Assembly: GCA_027886185.1 (NCBI GenBank)
Contig: WOAB01000127.1
Coordinates: 1-64,000, forward strand
DNA from: Rheum nobile
Taxonomy: Eukaryota > Streptophyta > Magnoliopsida > Caryophyllales > Polygonaceae
Direction of reading: 5' to 3'
DNA length: 64,000 bases
Positions 34,932 through 46,189 of the stretch are shown here, piece by piece (the first letter of the stretch is position 1; every line of letters starts with the position of its first letter). The translations under genes were made by a program, and so were the position numbers. The notes beneath the pieces were generated by a model. It did not search any database, had not been told where the DNA came from, and saw only the letters and a program-made list of their open reading frames with translations.

Positions 34932-35766
34932 TGTTGGAGTGGAACTCTTTGGAACGTCAGTTCCCTTAGAGTTCCCTTCATCTGTTTCTCTTGTTTTGAC
35001 GATGACAAACACTTGAACTTAACTGGCTATTCTAGTGTTTATTATACAGCTGAAAAGTTAAGGGAACCAAGTCCAAAGTGAGCGAAGATCATGATCAAGG
35101 GAACTGGATGGGAACCGCATCTGTGTATCTACCAGCGTATCTACATAATCTGTGTGAAGATTTCCTTGTCGTTTCTGGACGCCTTCAGCAGAAGATCTTA
35201 GGCGTTTTTACACATAGAGTATCTTTATATGATTGTGTAAGTTAGGATTCGGTTTAGAGAATATTTTGTATCTTATTATTGGTAAGATATAAAATATGTT
35301 ATCTTGGATTTATGGAATAAAATCGTTCAAAGAATATCTCGTCCGAGATCTTTCTTTGACAATTTTATTGTATAAATACTTGATGCTGCTAGGGTTTTAC
35401 TTATGCCTTTTGACGAGCTTGAGAGTGCATCTGTGAGACAAGGAAGAAGACGAAGTGTTCGAGTTGAAAGTGTCGAAGTAAGTCTATTGTGTGTTAATCT
35501 GTGATTTCTAGGGAACTAGGTTTAGTCTTAGTGAGATAGACTGAAACGAGATAGTTCGGAAGTTGTAATCGCATATTAATATACAAGTAGACTGTTTGAA
35601 ATCCTCGAAAGAGGGGTGGTTTTTATCCTAGATAACTAGTTGGTTATCAAAGGTTTCCACCTTAAGTAATTGTTCTTGACAACTTGCTTACTTGTTATTC
35701 CGCTGCCCATAGGAACTGAACACATTTGTGTCTCAGTTCCCTTGATACTAACGCACAGATCCTACA
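34932..35766 (+). repeat. 5' LTR of the SIRE-like element
   Basis: 835 bp, TGTTGG to CCTACA. The TATA-like TATAAATAC at 35371 marks the likely promoter, giving a U3 of about 460 bp. It contains five GGGAACT/AGTTCCC heptamers. Confidence 0.95.
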
Positions 35767-35768
35767 AT

Positions 35769-35780
35769 TGGTATCAGAGC
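35769..35780 (+). promoter_or_regulatory. Primer-binding site (tRNA-Met type)
   Basis: TGGTATCAGAGC begins two bases after the 5' LTR. It is the standard plant copia sequence complementary to the 3' end of initiator tRNA-Met, used to prime minus-strand DNA. Confidence 0.95.
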
Positions 35781-35820
35781 TAGCGCTCTAGATTGTGTGT
35801 TTACTAAGCAGGTTTTTAAG

Positions 35821-37905
35821 ATGTCTCGCAACAACGAACCTGAACTCGGTGTCTCCATCAACAAGCCGTACATTCTTAAGAATGGACAAATCAACTGGTG
35901 GACTCAACAACTTACTGGCTTTATGCAAACCAACGACATGCAATGCTGGTATGTCTTGGAGAATGGGAACTACCCTAAGCCAGTTGATACAAAGGATCCC
36001 ACCAAGCTTATGCCTATCTCTGAATGGACTCAAGAGCATTTCGGTCAACAAGAAAAGAATGCAAAGGCACGACAATATATCCTCAATGCCTTGACTAAGA
36101 CTGATCAAGACAAAGTCATTGGCATCGACAATGCCAAAGAGATGCTGAAAGCTCTGAGGGAATTCAACCTGGGAAGTGAAGACCTTCAGAATAGCAGGAA
36201 ATTTGATCTACAATGAGAATATCACAGATTCAAAATGCTTGAGACTGAAAATGTCTCATCTTATCACTCTCGCTTTAAGATTCTATGCAATGAACTCACA
36301 GCTTGTGGTGCAGCACCTGAAGAGTGGTCAAAATCCATGGTGATTATCAACGGACTTAACTCCAAGTTCGAAATGACACAGAGCATCATGCTTCAAACTC
36401 CTTCCATCAGAGTTCTCCCTGTTCAGGAACTCATTGGTCAACTCCAGCGACAAGAAGACAAGGCTAAGGGAACTGAGCAAGTGAAAACTGATCAAAGCAT
36501 TGCCCTGATGCTGACCAGAGTCATGGAAAGGCTGAAGACCGATGAACACTCCGACGAAGAAAATGATGATGAGATCACAGCTCTTCTAACTCGCACTGTT
36601 AGGAACTTTCAGAAGGGCAAGTTCCCAAGGAAAGACTTCAAGAGGAAACACAAGGAATTCAGATGCTATCAATGCAACCAGGTTGGGCATCTTGCTAAGA
36701 ATTGCCCAAACAAGAAGGAGGATGCTGAACCTCAACAGAAAAAGGCGTTGGTTGCTACATCCACTTGGGGTGACAATGATGAAGAATCTGAAGGGGAACC
36801 AGACGACTTATCCTCTGGACAGTGTCTGATCGCTGAAACATCCTCTGCAAGGGAACTCAACTTCAATTCCCTTGATCTATGTCTCATGGCAACTGCTGAC
36901 TCAAGTACTGACTCAGACCCCACCAAACCTGAGGTATCTTCTGTTGAACTCACTGAAACTCTCTCTAAGTATGATAAAAAGCACTTGATTAAACTGATTA
37001 TCAAACTTAGCGATGAAAACAATTCCTTGCAAGAAAAGATTACTGAAAATGAAGAAGAAATTTCTTGCTTAACTTAGGAAAATGTTGTTTGGTGTAAGAA
37101 AGTTGAGGATGCTTCTAAATCTAGCAATACTTCGCATGTTGTCTGTCCTACTTGTGATTTGCATGATAAAATGAATCTTGGCGATAGTTCCCCTGCAAGT
37201 CCCTCTCCTGACAATGATCTACTGATGTCTATTATTGATAAACTTGACTCTCTATCTGATTGTATTCATGAAAAGACTGTTACTCAAACTGTTTTTGTGA
37301 GACCTAGGGCTGGATTAGGCTATCTTCCTAATGACTCTTCCGATACTCCTTGTCATGCTCATAGTGACTTAGATAAAGTATCTAGTGAGATTCAGGCTAG
37401 AAATGAAAGACTTGTTTTAGCTCTTCAAACTTCTAACTGCAAAAATGAATACTTGCAAGAAAGAATTAAGGTTCTTGAAAATGTTTCTAAGGACAATCTT
37501 CCGTGTGCTCCTAATGATTCTAAGATACATGAGATGTATAAGGGTATTGGGCGCAATACTCCCAGGAAGAAGGTTGATCTAAGGGAGAGAAAGAAATCCA
37601 ACTCAGTTCCCTTTCGTCAAAAGGGTAAGTACCTCTGGATTCCCAACAATCGTGTTTGCTGGTACTGTGGGAACCAAGGTCATAACATTGACGAATGCAA
37701 CAAGAAGATCATGGACGAAGAAAAAGCCTCTAAAAGGAGGAACTGGATGAGGAAGGATAATAGGAAAAGAACTGAAATTTCTGACTTAAATGATCCCTAT
37801 TATTATTCTTCTCCTTCTCAGGGAACTGACCATTCTAATCAGCCTAGGAACTCTACTCCTAACAACCCCGGGAACGGTAAGCCGTCCTGGGTTCGTAAGA
37901 AATGA
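35821..37905 (+). pseudogene. Gag of the SIRE-like element, with two internal stops
   Basis: Gag starts at the ATG 35821 (M-S-R-N-N-E-P-E-L-G) and stays in one frame to 37905. It is interrupted by TGA at 36214-36216 and TAG at 37075-37077, both of the type produced by C-to-T change. A UBN2-type Gag core occupies about residues 15-230. A CCHC zinc knuckle (C-Y-Q-C-N-Q-V-G-H-L-A-K-N-C) starts near 36664, and a second (C-W-Y-C-G-N-Q-G-H-N-I-D-E-C) near 37657. The final TGA at 37903-37905 is followed in the same frame by protease, so it may be the natural gag-pol boundary. Gag would form the particle and package RNA. Confidence 0.85.
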
Positions 37906-37908
37906 TGT

Positions 37909-40900
37909 TTAATTTTGCAGGCTGAAGTGAGCAAAGAAGAAAAATGGTACATAGACAGTGGAGCCTCATGTCATATGACTGGAAACAGGAAGAAACTGCA
38001 CTCACTTCAGAAATACAACGGAGAAAAATTTTCCTTCGGTGATAAAAGAAAAGGAGCAATTTGTGGCGTTGGATGCGTGGATTTAACTGACAAAGTTCAG
38101 GTAAGTGATGTTCATCTTGTTGACAATTTAGGTTTTGATCTAATGAGTGTGTCACAGCTTTGCGATCAAGGGGAGAACCATGTCTTATTCACTCCCAAGG
38201 AATGCTTCGTGCTGAATCCTGAGACACACAAAACTCTCTTGAAAGGGAAACGATACAACAATGTCTATATCGTTGACACTAGCTTCATCCCTGAAGAAAA
38301 TATTTGCTTGTCTTCTATAGCTGATAGAACGACAATATGGCATCAAAGACTTGGCCATGCTAGCACTCAGCTTATTCATAAGCTGCACAAGAAGGAACTG
38401 GTGAGAGGACTTCCCTTTGTTCAAATTGATAAAGACAACATTTGCTCAGATTGTGTAAGAGGGAAACATGTACGTAGTTCCTTTAAGTCAAAATTTGAGA
38501 TCAGTTCCTCTCATCCTCTTGAACTTGTTCATATGGATTTATGTGGTCCCATGCGTACTCAAAGCTTTGGAGGGAACATGTATATTCTTGTACTTGTTGA
38601 TGATTTTTCTCGTTTCACCTGGACTATATTCATTAAATCTAAAGATGAAGTGTTTGATAGATTCTCTGCTGTTGTTCCCACTCTTGAGAACTCCCTTGGC
38701 CACACTATTCGTGCTATTCGTTCCGATCATGGAACTGAGTTCAAAAATGCCAAGTTTCTAACCTTTTGCAGGGACAAGGGTATCTCTCATAATTTCTCAG
38801 CTCCTCGCACTCCTCAACATAATGGAGTTGTTGAAAGGAAGAATAGGACCTTGGAAGACATGTCTCGTACTATGCTCCTCTCTGTTGATCTTCCTCATCG
38901 GTTTTGGGTTGAGGCTGTCAACACCGCTTGCTACATTCTCAATCGTGCCATGCTTCGCCCTATGACTGAGAAGACCTCCTATGAGCTGCTGAAAGGCAGA
39001 GTTCCCAACATTTCCCATCTTCGGGTCTTCGGGTGCAAATGCTTTGTGCACAATAATGGCAAAGATCCAATTGGGAAATTCGATCCCAGAAGCGATGAAG
39101 GGATATTCCTTGGCTATGTCAGCAACAACAAGGCTTACAAAGTGTACAACCTTCGTACAAAAAGATTGAGGAAAGTGTTCATGTCGTATTCAATGAATCT
39201 GCTTTTTCTAACATGAAACAGGTACCCTCTAGCATTCCCAACGGTGATGATGATTCTGATGAAGCAGTCCCCTCATATACTCCTGAGTTCTCTCTCAACC
39301 TATCTGAAGATTCAGTTGGGAACTCACCCGATTCTGAAGAGCAATCCTCTCCTGCCTCTCCGAAGCCCGCTCCACAAAATGATTCTCCATCGCCTGAGAG
39401 TCCCCAAGTCATCGTAATGCCTGTTCAAGCTCCCAATTCTAGGGAACTCATCTCCTCCGATGATCCTGCTACCAGTTCCCATGCTGAAGGGAACTCAAAT
39501 GACCATGCTGAAGGGAACTTGGATGATCATGCTGTAGAGAATCCTGATGTCACACATCCTGTTGTGACCGATGACTCAATTCCTGTTCCCAACTACAAGT
39601 ACAAAGGATCTCATCCCGTGGATCTAATCATCACTCCATATCACAAACCAGGTCCGTCCACTAGATCCTCTCTAAATAACTTTTGTGCTTTCAATGCCTT
39701 CTTATCTCTTGTAGAGCCCAAGAACTACAAAGAAGCACTCACTGACCCAGACTGGATTCATGCAATGCAAGAGGAATTACATCAATTTGATCGTAACAAA
39801 GTCTGGCGATTAGTTCCCTGTCCTCCCAACAGAACCATCATAGGAACTAAGTGGATCTTTCGCAACAAGCTTGATGACTCCGGCGTCGTCACAAGGAACA
39901 AAGCTCGTCTGGTGGCTCAAGGTTATAATCAACAAGAGGGAATTGATTACGATGAGACGTTTGCTCCTGTTGCAAGAATGGAGGCTATTCGCCTTATGAT
40001 TGCCTTTGCTGCTCACAAAGGATTCCAGCTCTTCCAAATGGATGTCAAAACCGCCTTCCTAAATGGAATTCTTCAAGAGGAAGTGTATGTCAAGCAGCCC
40101 CCTGGTTTTGAGGACAGAGAGCATCCTGATTACGTCTACATCCTAGACAAAGCACTCTATGGCCTAAAGCAGGCTCCCCGTGCATGGTATGATCGTCTTG
40201 CTCAGTTCCTGTTATCCAATGGATACAGAAGAGGTTTGATTGATAAAACTCTTTTCTTACTGGAAGATAAGGATGATATCTTGGTTGTTCAAGTATATGT
40301 CGACGATATTATCTTTGGCTCCACTAACCTCTCTCTTGTAGAAAAGTTCAAGAACTTAATGAGCAGTGAATTCGAGATGAGCATGATTGGGGAACTGACC
40401 TTCTTCCTAGGTCTTCAAGTGAATCAGCTCTCGGAGGGAACTCAGATCCATCAACAGAAGTATGTGAAGGAACTTCTTAGAAAATTCAAGATGGACACTT
40501 GCAAACCCTTTGCAACTCCCATTTCCCCAGCAACCAAACTCACGCTGGAAGATTCTGACCCCAAGGCTGATCAATCCCTATACAGGCAAATGATAGGTTC
40601 CCTTCTCTATCTCATCACTAGTAGACCAGATATTATGTACTCTGTGTGTCTTTGTGCTCGCTTTCAGGCTGACCCTTGCACCAAGCACATGGCCGCTGTG
40701 AAAAGAATTCTTCGATATCTGAAGGGAACTGACAATCTCTGCCTATGGTATCCCAAACACTGCGACTTCGAGCTCATCTCCTACACCGATGCTGACTATG
40801 CTGGCTTCCTCCAAAACAGAAAAATCACATCTGGTATGGCTCAGTTCCTTGGCCCCTACCTGGTCTCATGGGGCTCTAAGAAGCAAACCTCCATCTCTCT

Positions 40901-41237
40901 CTCCACCACTGAGTCTGAATACATTGCTGCTGCTTGATGTGCTCAAATCCTCTGGCTCAAACAACAACTCGCGGACTTTGGTAAATCCTATGGCCCTCTC
41001 AAAATTCTTTGTGATAATACTAGTGCCATTAGCATATCTAAGAATCCTGTCTTTCATTCCAAGTCTAAGCATATTGACATACGACACCACTTTTTGAGAG
41101 ATAATGTGGAAAAAAGGATCATTATTATGGAACATTGTCGTACTGAGGAGCAAATTGCTGATATATTCACAAAAGCCCTTAATCGAGAACCATATGAGTA
41201 CTTTAGACTCCTTCTTGGAATGATTTCCATAGCTTAG
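37909..41237 (+). pseudogene. Pol of the SIRE-like element (PR, IN, RT, RNase H), broken
   Basis: Protease has D-S-G-A-S near 37957. Integrase has the H-H-C-C zinc region (W-H-Q-R-L-G-H, then C-S-D-C near 38450) and the catalytic D-D-E set (V-D-D-F-S, S-D-H-G-T-E-F, V-V-E-R-K-N-R-T). Reverse transcriptase has Y-V-D-D near 40297. RNase H has Y-T-D-A-D-Y and S-T-T-E-S-E-Y. All catalytic blocks are present. The frame changes near 39158 at a run of five A's (one base missing), and a TGA at 40935-40937 interrupts RNase H. Coding resumes to the stop TAG at 41235-41237. With these lesions it cannot make full Pol. Confidence 0.88.
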
Positions 41238-42254
41238 CGGTTCTGAGTTCCCTTGCCTATTTCCCTGGTATTGACTAGTTATGTGACTTATTATTTTATT
41301 TGGTAACTAGTTGGGAACTGTGTTTACAGCTTTTCTTGTCCATCTCTGCCTTCATGTGTTTGTTGTTATGATATTAGTTGGACATTCTTCTCGCCTTCAT
41401 GCGTTGTGTGAATATCTTGATTGCATTTCTTTCAACAATATATAATCAATCTGATCTTTGAACCCACATTATAAGCCGAAAGGATGATTGATTATAAGTT
41501 GTCCCTAACCTGGCTTCCCTAGTAGTTCCCTATGAACCTTTTTCTGATTAGTCCACAACTGGGAACTTACTAGTTTAGCGTCAAAATTGCCTTCCTGATA
41601 TTTATATGCCTTTGGATGTGTACTTTTCATGATTTGAATACCCACTACATATATGCATCCAAAGCCTTCCCTAGCCAGGTACTTCTAAGGAACTAAGGGG
41701 GAACTGAAAAGGTCGCTGCTTGTGCGCTCTCTCCACCGCCGCCTCGGATATTGTGCATCCTTCCTTTACTGTGCTCAGAGATATTAATGGCAAACCCTGC
41801 AAATTCTGCCCGTTTGAGATCTTTGTGGATGTGATGAAAAAAAAAAAAAAAAAAAAGGGGAACTGTGCTGCTGGACCTCCCTAAGATCGTCATCCTTCAT
41901 ATGCCAGCTTGCCACTCTCATCCCTCACACTCTCTGCCTTACCCCTCAATCATCAAAGCCCTGCTGACAACACTTGGTGTGTACCCGGAGTCCCCCTCTG
42001 AGACGATGTTTCAGCACCTAATGGATATGGCTTACATCTACCGTCCCAAGGCTAATGAGGAAAAGGTGGTTAAGACTAAGAGGCCTCGTACTGCTCCTGA
42101 ACAATCTAAGCATGAGACCTCCGATCTCTCCAAAGTGACTGCTGCCATCTCTACTGAGCTTAAGGAACTCACCGCTACTGTGAAGGAACTGTATGCTGCC
42201 TTCAACTCTCTTGCGACTGCATTGATTGCCAAGTTGCCTCCCAGTTCCTCCTGA
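41238..42254 (+). pseudogene. Env-like third region of the SIRE-like element, remnant
   Basis: Only the C-terminal part of an extra reading frame remains clearly open (41865-42254). It has a lysine/arginine-rich linker (K-T-K-R-P-R) and a C-terminal stretch with heptad-like leucines (L-K-E-L...V-K-E-L...F-N-S-L), suggesting a coiled coil. SIRE-lineage elements carry a much longer env-like frame here. In this copy the upstream part is broken and includes a 22-base A run (41837-41856). Identity is inferred from position and composition, so moderate certainty. Confidence 0.5.
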
Positions 42255-42498
42255 ATTCCCCATGATGTTTCTGGCTTAGTCTCCCTAGGAACTCCCCTGC
42301 ACACTAGCTGCTCTGCTTTGTTGGTTTCCATCTCTTCGTAATCTTGTTTGTTTGCTCTTTGTGTGTTTGCTAGTTGGTCTGTTCATCTTTTGTTATAATT
42401 AATGAATCTCTGTTTGCTTAGTTGTGACTTGACATTTGCTTTGAACTTGTTCCTCTCTCGGTTACCATTTGAAACTAATCTATCTTTTCGATGATGTC

Positions 42499-42703
42499 AA
42501 AAGGGGGAATAGTCTTTGGAATCTTGGAACCAATAGGACTGGTGTCCTTCTAAGGGGGAACTAAATACTGTGTTTAAAAATTAAGGGGGAACTATAAAGC
42601 ATTTATCCCAGTATCTCTGCTTCCTTAAATATGTCACTTATCTTGCCTATTGGTTATATGCTTATTACTGGTATTAGTTTGTCATCATCAAAAAGGGGGA
42701 AAT
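42499..42703 (+). promoter_or_regulatory. Repeated polypurine tracts before the 3' LTR
   Basis: AAGGGGGAA-type tracts occur at about 42500-42509, 42552-42560, 42583-42592 and directly before the LTR at 42691-42702. Earlier relatives lie at about 41694-41703 and 41855-41862. The last one is the expected plus-strand primer. Multiple copies are typical of the SIRE lineage. Confidence 0.85.
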
Positions 42704-43538
42704 TGTTGGAGTGGAACTCTTTGGAACGTCAGTTCCCCTGGAGTTCCCTTCCTCTGTTTCTCTTGTTTTGACAATGACAAACACTTGAACTTAACTGGCT
42801 ATTCTAGTGTTTATTATACAGCTGAAAAGTTAAGGGAACCAAGTCCAAAGTGAGCGAAGATCATGATCAAGGGAACTGGATGGGAACCGCATCTGTGTAT
42901 CTACCAGCGTATCCACATAATATGTGTGAAGATTTCCTTGCCGTTTCTGGATGCCTTCAGCAGAAGATCTTAGGCATTTTTACACATAGAGTATCTTTAT
43001 ATGATTGTGTAAGTTAGGATTCGGTTTAGAGAATATTTTGTATCTTATTATTGGTAAGATATAAAATATGTTATCTTGGATTTATGAAATAAAATCGTTC
43101 AAAGAATATCTCGTCCGAGATCTTTCTTTGACAATTTTATTGTATAAATACTTGATGCTGCTAGGGTTTTACTTATGCCTTTTGACGAGCTTGAGAGTGC
43201 ATCTGTGAGACAAGGAAGAAGACGAAGTGTTCGAGTTGAAAGTGTCGAAGTAAGTCTATTGTGTGTTAATCTGTGATTTCTAGGGAACTAGGTTTAGTCT
43301 TAGTGAGATAGACTGAAACGAGATAGTTCGGAAGTTGTAATCGCATATTAATATACAAGTAGACTGTTTGAAATCCTCGAAAGAGGGGTGGTTTTTATCC
43401 TAGATAACTAGTTGGTTATCAAAGGTTTCCACCTTAAGTAATTGTTCTTGACAACTTGCTTACTTGTTATTCCGCTGCCCATAGGAACTGAACACATTTG
43501 TGTCTCAGTTCCCTTGATACTAATGCACAGATCCTACA
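42704..43538 (+). repeat. 3' LTR of the SIRE-like element
   Basis: 835 bp, same length as the 5' LTR and about 98.7% identical by hand comparison. Differences are mostly C/T and G/A. Confidence 0.95.
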
Positions 43539-43620
43539 ACAGTGAACAATACCATGAACAGTTCTGATCAATGCCATGAACTAGTTTTTTCAAGGCCAAG
43601 AACAAATATGTAAACTGCCA

Positions 43621-43880
43621 TGAACGTCAATGTTCATCGCCATGAACGAACCTGTAAACTGCCTTGAACATTCCTGGAAATTGCCTTGAACATTCCTGAA
43701 AATTGGCTTGAACATTCCTGAAATATGCCTTGAACATTCCTAAAAATTGCCATGAACGGACTTGTAAACTGCCTTGAACAAACCTGTAAACTGTAATAAA
43801 ATTCTTTGTTGATTGCCTTGAACATTCCTGAAAATTACCATGAACGTCAATGTTCATCGCCATGAACGTCCATGTTCATG
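43621..43880. repeat. 22-bp minisatellite (TGAAC units)
   Basis: Units of 22 bp beginning TGAAC start at 43621, 43643, 43665, 43687, 43709, 43731 and 43753, then continue less regularly. Two unit types alternate: TGAACATTCCTGAAAATTGC-like and TGAACGTCAATGTTCATCGC-like. The second is itself a short inverted repeat (TGAAC...GTTCA). Part of the outer non-autonomous element; not coding, although frames of 63-81 codons read through on the minus strand. Confidence 0.85.
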
Positions 43881-43885
43881 GTCAT

Positions 43886-44112
43886 GGCTTGAAACATCAG
43901 TGTTCATGGTCCTGGATGCAAGTGTTCAAGGCGTTGTTCAATGACAGCGAACAAAAAAAGTGCCCAGCAAAAAAATAAGCCAAAATCACAAGTGTTCAAG
44001 GCTTGAAACATCAGTGTTCATGGTCCTGGATGCAAGTGTTCAAGGCGTTGAACATAATTGTTCAATGCCAGCGAACAAAAAAAGTGCCCAGCAAAAAAAC
44101 AAGCCAAAATCC
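43886..44112. repeat. Tandem duplication of about 113 bp
   Basis: A segment beginning GGCTTGAAACATCAGTG and ending near AAGCCAAAATC occurs twice in a row (about 43886-43989 and 44000-44110). The second copy has an extra AACATAATT. Confidence 0.75.
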
Positions 44113-44314
44113 GTATTATTCGCCAATAAAACGCGAATAATACGGTCGAAAAATTCGGTAAAAATTCGGCACGCCCGAATTATACGGCTTTTAATGAAAG
44201 TCTAATATGGGCCCTTGATTCGCCTCCGATCCAACGGCCCCCTTTTATTCTCCATTCTCTCCTATTTTTCTATTCTCATTTGATGCTTTTCCTATATATA
44301 TATATATATATATC

Positions 44315-46185
44315 TATGCTCTAGTAAAACAGAATATTATAGTGAAACGAGTGAATGATTCTAGTGTCTTGGATGTTGATGAGATTGACCGACAAGATTT
44401 AATGGAGGGAGGTACAAAATAATTTAAATAGAAGGCACACACTAGATTACCTAATTTTATGGAATTTGTTTTCCCCAATTTACTCCCTCTCTCTCCACCC
44501 CACCGATTCACTTTCCCATTAAATCGTCTCTCCCTTTCTCCTTCCAAAAACCGTTCATCGTCTCCCTCAATGCTCTCTCTCTCGAAAATTCTTCCACCTC
44601 CATTGAAGCATTCGGTCAAGTATTGATTTTCACCGCCGTTCTCTCTCGAAAAACCGTCAGTGGGTCTGTGAGGACAGCGAGCAAGGGTTCGGGTCGGTGT
44701 GGTTCGGATGGGTCGACGGGGAGGTCCGGCGAGGTTGTGGTGTGGGTCTGGTTGCTGAAAGGAGATTAATGTTGAGGGTGAGATGGGGTGACGGCAGGGA
44801 GTGGGTATCGAGGGGTGGTTCTGATCTGGGTCTGGTGTTGGTGTGGCTCGGCGAGGAGCGGCCATGGCTAGCGCGGCACGGTTGGTCGATGGGGAGGTCA
44901 AGTGAGGGTGAGAGGGAGAGATGGCGAGATGGGAGCAGTCAAGCATGTATAGGGGCGGAGGCAGAGAGCATGGCTCTAAAGGTAACCCTAAAATAACTGC
45001 CCACTGATATTCCTTGTCCGCACTCTTCAAATTTCTCCATCGTCTTCAATTTCGGTTTCTCAATCTTACTCTAATTTTTTGAATCATATTTTTTTGAACC
45101 CTAAATCCTTTTGGTCTCTCAATCTTTTCAATTCTTCAATGGAGAGGATGCAGGCGTGTCGGAGAAATCCGGTGGGGCAGGCGAGTGAAGCACGAACCGA
45201 AAAAACAGTCCCTCGACGAGGAGTCGAAGTCGGCACTCGGAGAGGAAGGTCCGAAAATCAATTTTCGTCATTGTTGTAAAACTTATTGCTGAAATTTTAG
45301 GTTTGTTCTTCAGATGCAAATTGATGAAGAAGTTTATTCTTTTGATTTTGATATTTGTTTCTTTTCTAGGTTTTATTATATGAATGAGATGATGTGTGAA
45401 AAAAATTTGCCAACTCATGTTTTCTGGTGCCACATCACCATTTTCGCCAGAGATTTTACCGAAAAATTGGACCATACCATTTTAGGTTAATATTGACATA
45501 ATTCGGGCACGTTTTTACAATTTGTAAAGTTCGTATTATTTTTGGTTCAAAGGTGATAGTTCGTATTATTTAGAGTTATTTTTCCTATAAAAAGCATTAA
45601 TAATTGAAAGTTCAAGTCAAAGTTGAATGTTAAATAAAAGTCATATTTAGTTATCTTAGGAAAAAAATTAAATAATGTTTTTTTAAAAATCTAAGATAAG
45701 TATATTCAATGAAAGATCGATAGGTTGTTAGGGTCTACTTTATTGTTGTGTTCCGTGCGTATCTTGTTGTTTTGACTTTTAAGGTGCCTTATTTGCCTAC
45801 TTTTGACTTGTTTTCGTAGTTTTTGGGTCTTTCAAAACACCATCTCGACCTAGTCGAGGTACATGTGCGCACATCTTGACTCCAAACCTCGTTTTTGTGC
45901 GGAATTATAGTTTATTAATCTTAGGATACCAACCAAAATACCCTTAAACTTAGGAGCATCAACATAAATTTTTCAAGATATTATTATTTTGAAATCTTTA
46001 TTTCTGAATTATAGTATATAAATCTCGTACTAATAATTATATTAGTCGACTTAAAACATATTAATTTTAGTATCAAAATATATATTAGAATAAATTAATC
46101 AAATCAGTAAATGAATGAAAGTAATGAAATCATAAATCACACAATGAAGATCTAATATCCAAATGAAATATCCAAAAGGCTTTGG
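44315..46185. other. Region with no supported gene
   Basis: Contains a GC-rich block (44640-45000) with long but low-complexity frames on both strands, then AT-rich sequence. Words such as AATTCGGGCACG (45496) echo AATTCGGCACGCCCGAATT at 44152, hinting at a repeat extending across the (TA)n site. No protein family recognised. Confidence 0.4.
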
Positions 46186-46189
46186 TCCC

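Larger units (their letters stand above)
34932..43538 (+). mobile_element. SIRE/Maximus-type Ty1/copia retrotransposon, 8607 bp
   Basis: Complete structure with a 5-bp target duplication ACAGT (34927-34931 and 43539-43543). It has two 835-bp LTRs starting TGTTGG and ending CCTACA, a tRNA-Met-type primer-binding site, gag, pol and an extra 3' reading region, and several AAGGGGGAA purine tracts. The extra 3' region and repeated purine tracts point to the SIRE (Maximus) lineage. I count about 11 LTR differences in 835 bp (about 98.7% identity), nine of them transitions, so the insertion is recent. Coding is dead: three unexpected stops and one frameshift. It inserted into a CAGTGATGATGATGAACAG-like repeat of the outer element. 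Confidence 0.93.
34554..44292. mobile_element. Non-autonomous element in a (TA)n tract, split by a copia element
   Basis: Outer repeat with ends GGGTCCGGTTCAGG (34554) and TTGATGCTTTTCC (44292), flanked on both sides by TA-repeat runs (34541-34553 and 44293-44314). Without the copia insertion it is about 1.1 kb. The left part is rich in CCTCCTCC and GATGATGA words; the right part holds a 22-bp minisatellite built on TGAAC. The two ends share a weak inverted match around TGAGAA. No coding sequence. Elements starting GGTTCAGGTGAGAACC inside TA repeats are common in plants, but I cannot name the superfamily. Confidence 0.5.

Noticed and set aside
37888..37920. Short intron across the gag-pol stop
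   Set aside because: A GTAAG donor and TTTTGCAG acceptor are only about 25-30 bases apart, too short for a plant intron.
43621..43880. Regular repeats that might suggest a CRISPR array
   Set aside because: Units are directly adjacent 22-mers without unique spacers, in a plant repeat with no cas genes; it is a minisatellite.
44314..45030. Open frame of 238 codons on the minus strand
   Set aside because: Low-complexity Pro/Ser/Arg-rich translation, no domain, overlapped by an open frame on the other strand; most likely GC-rich noncoding sequence.
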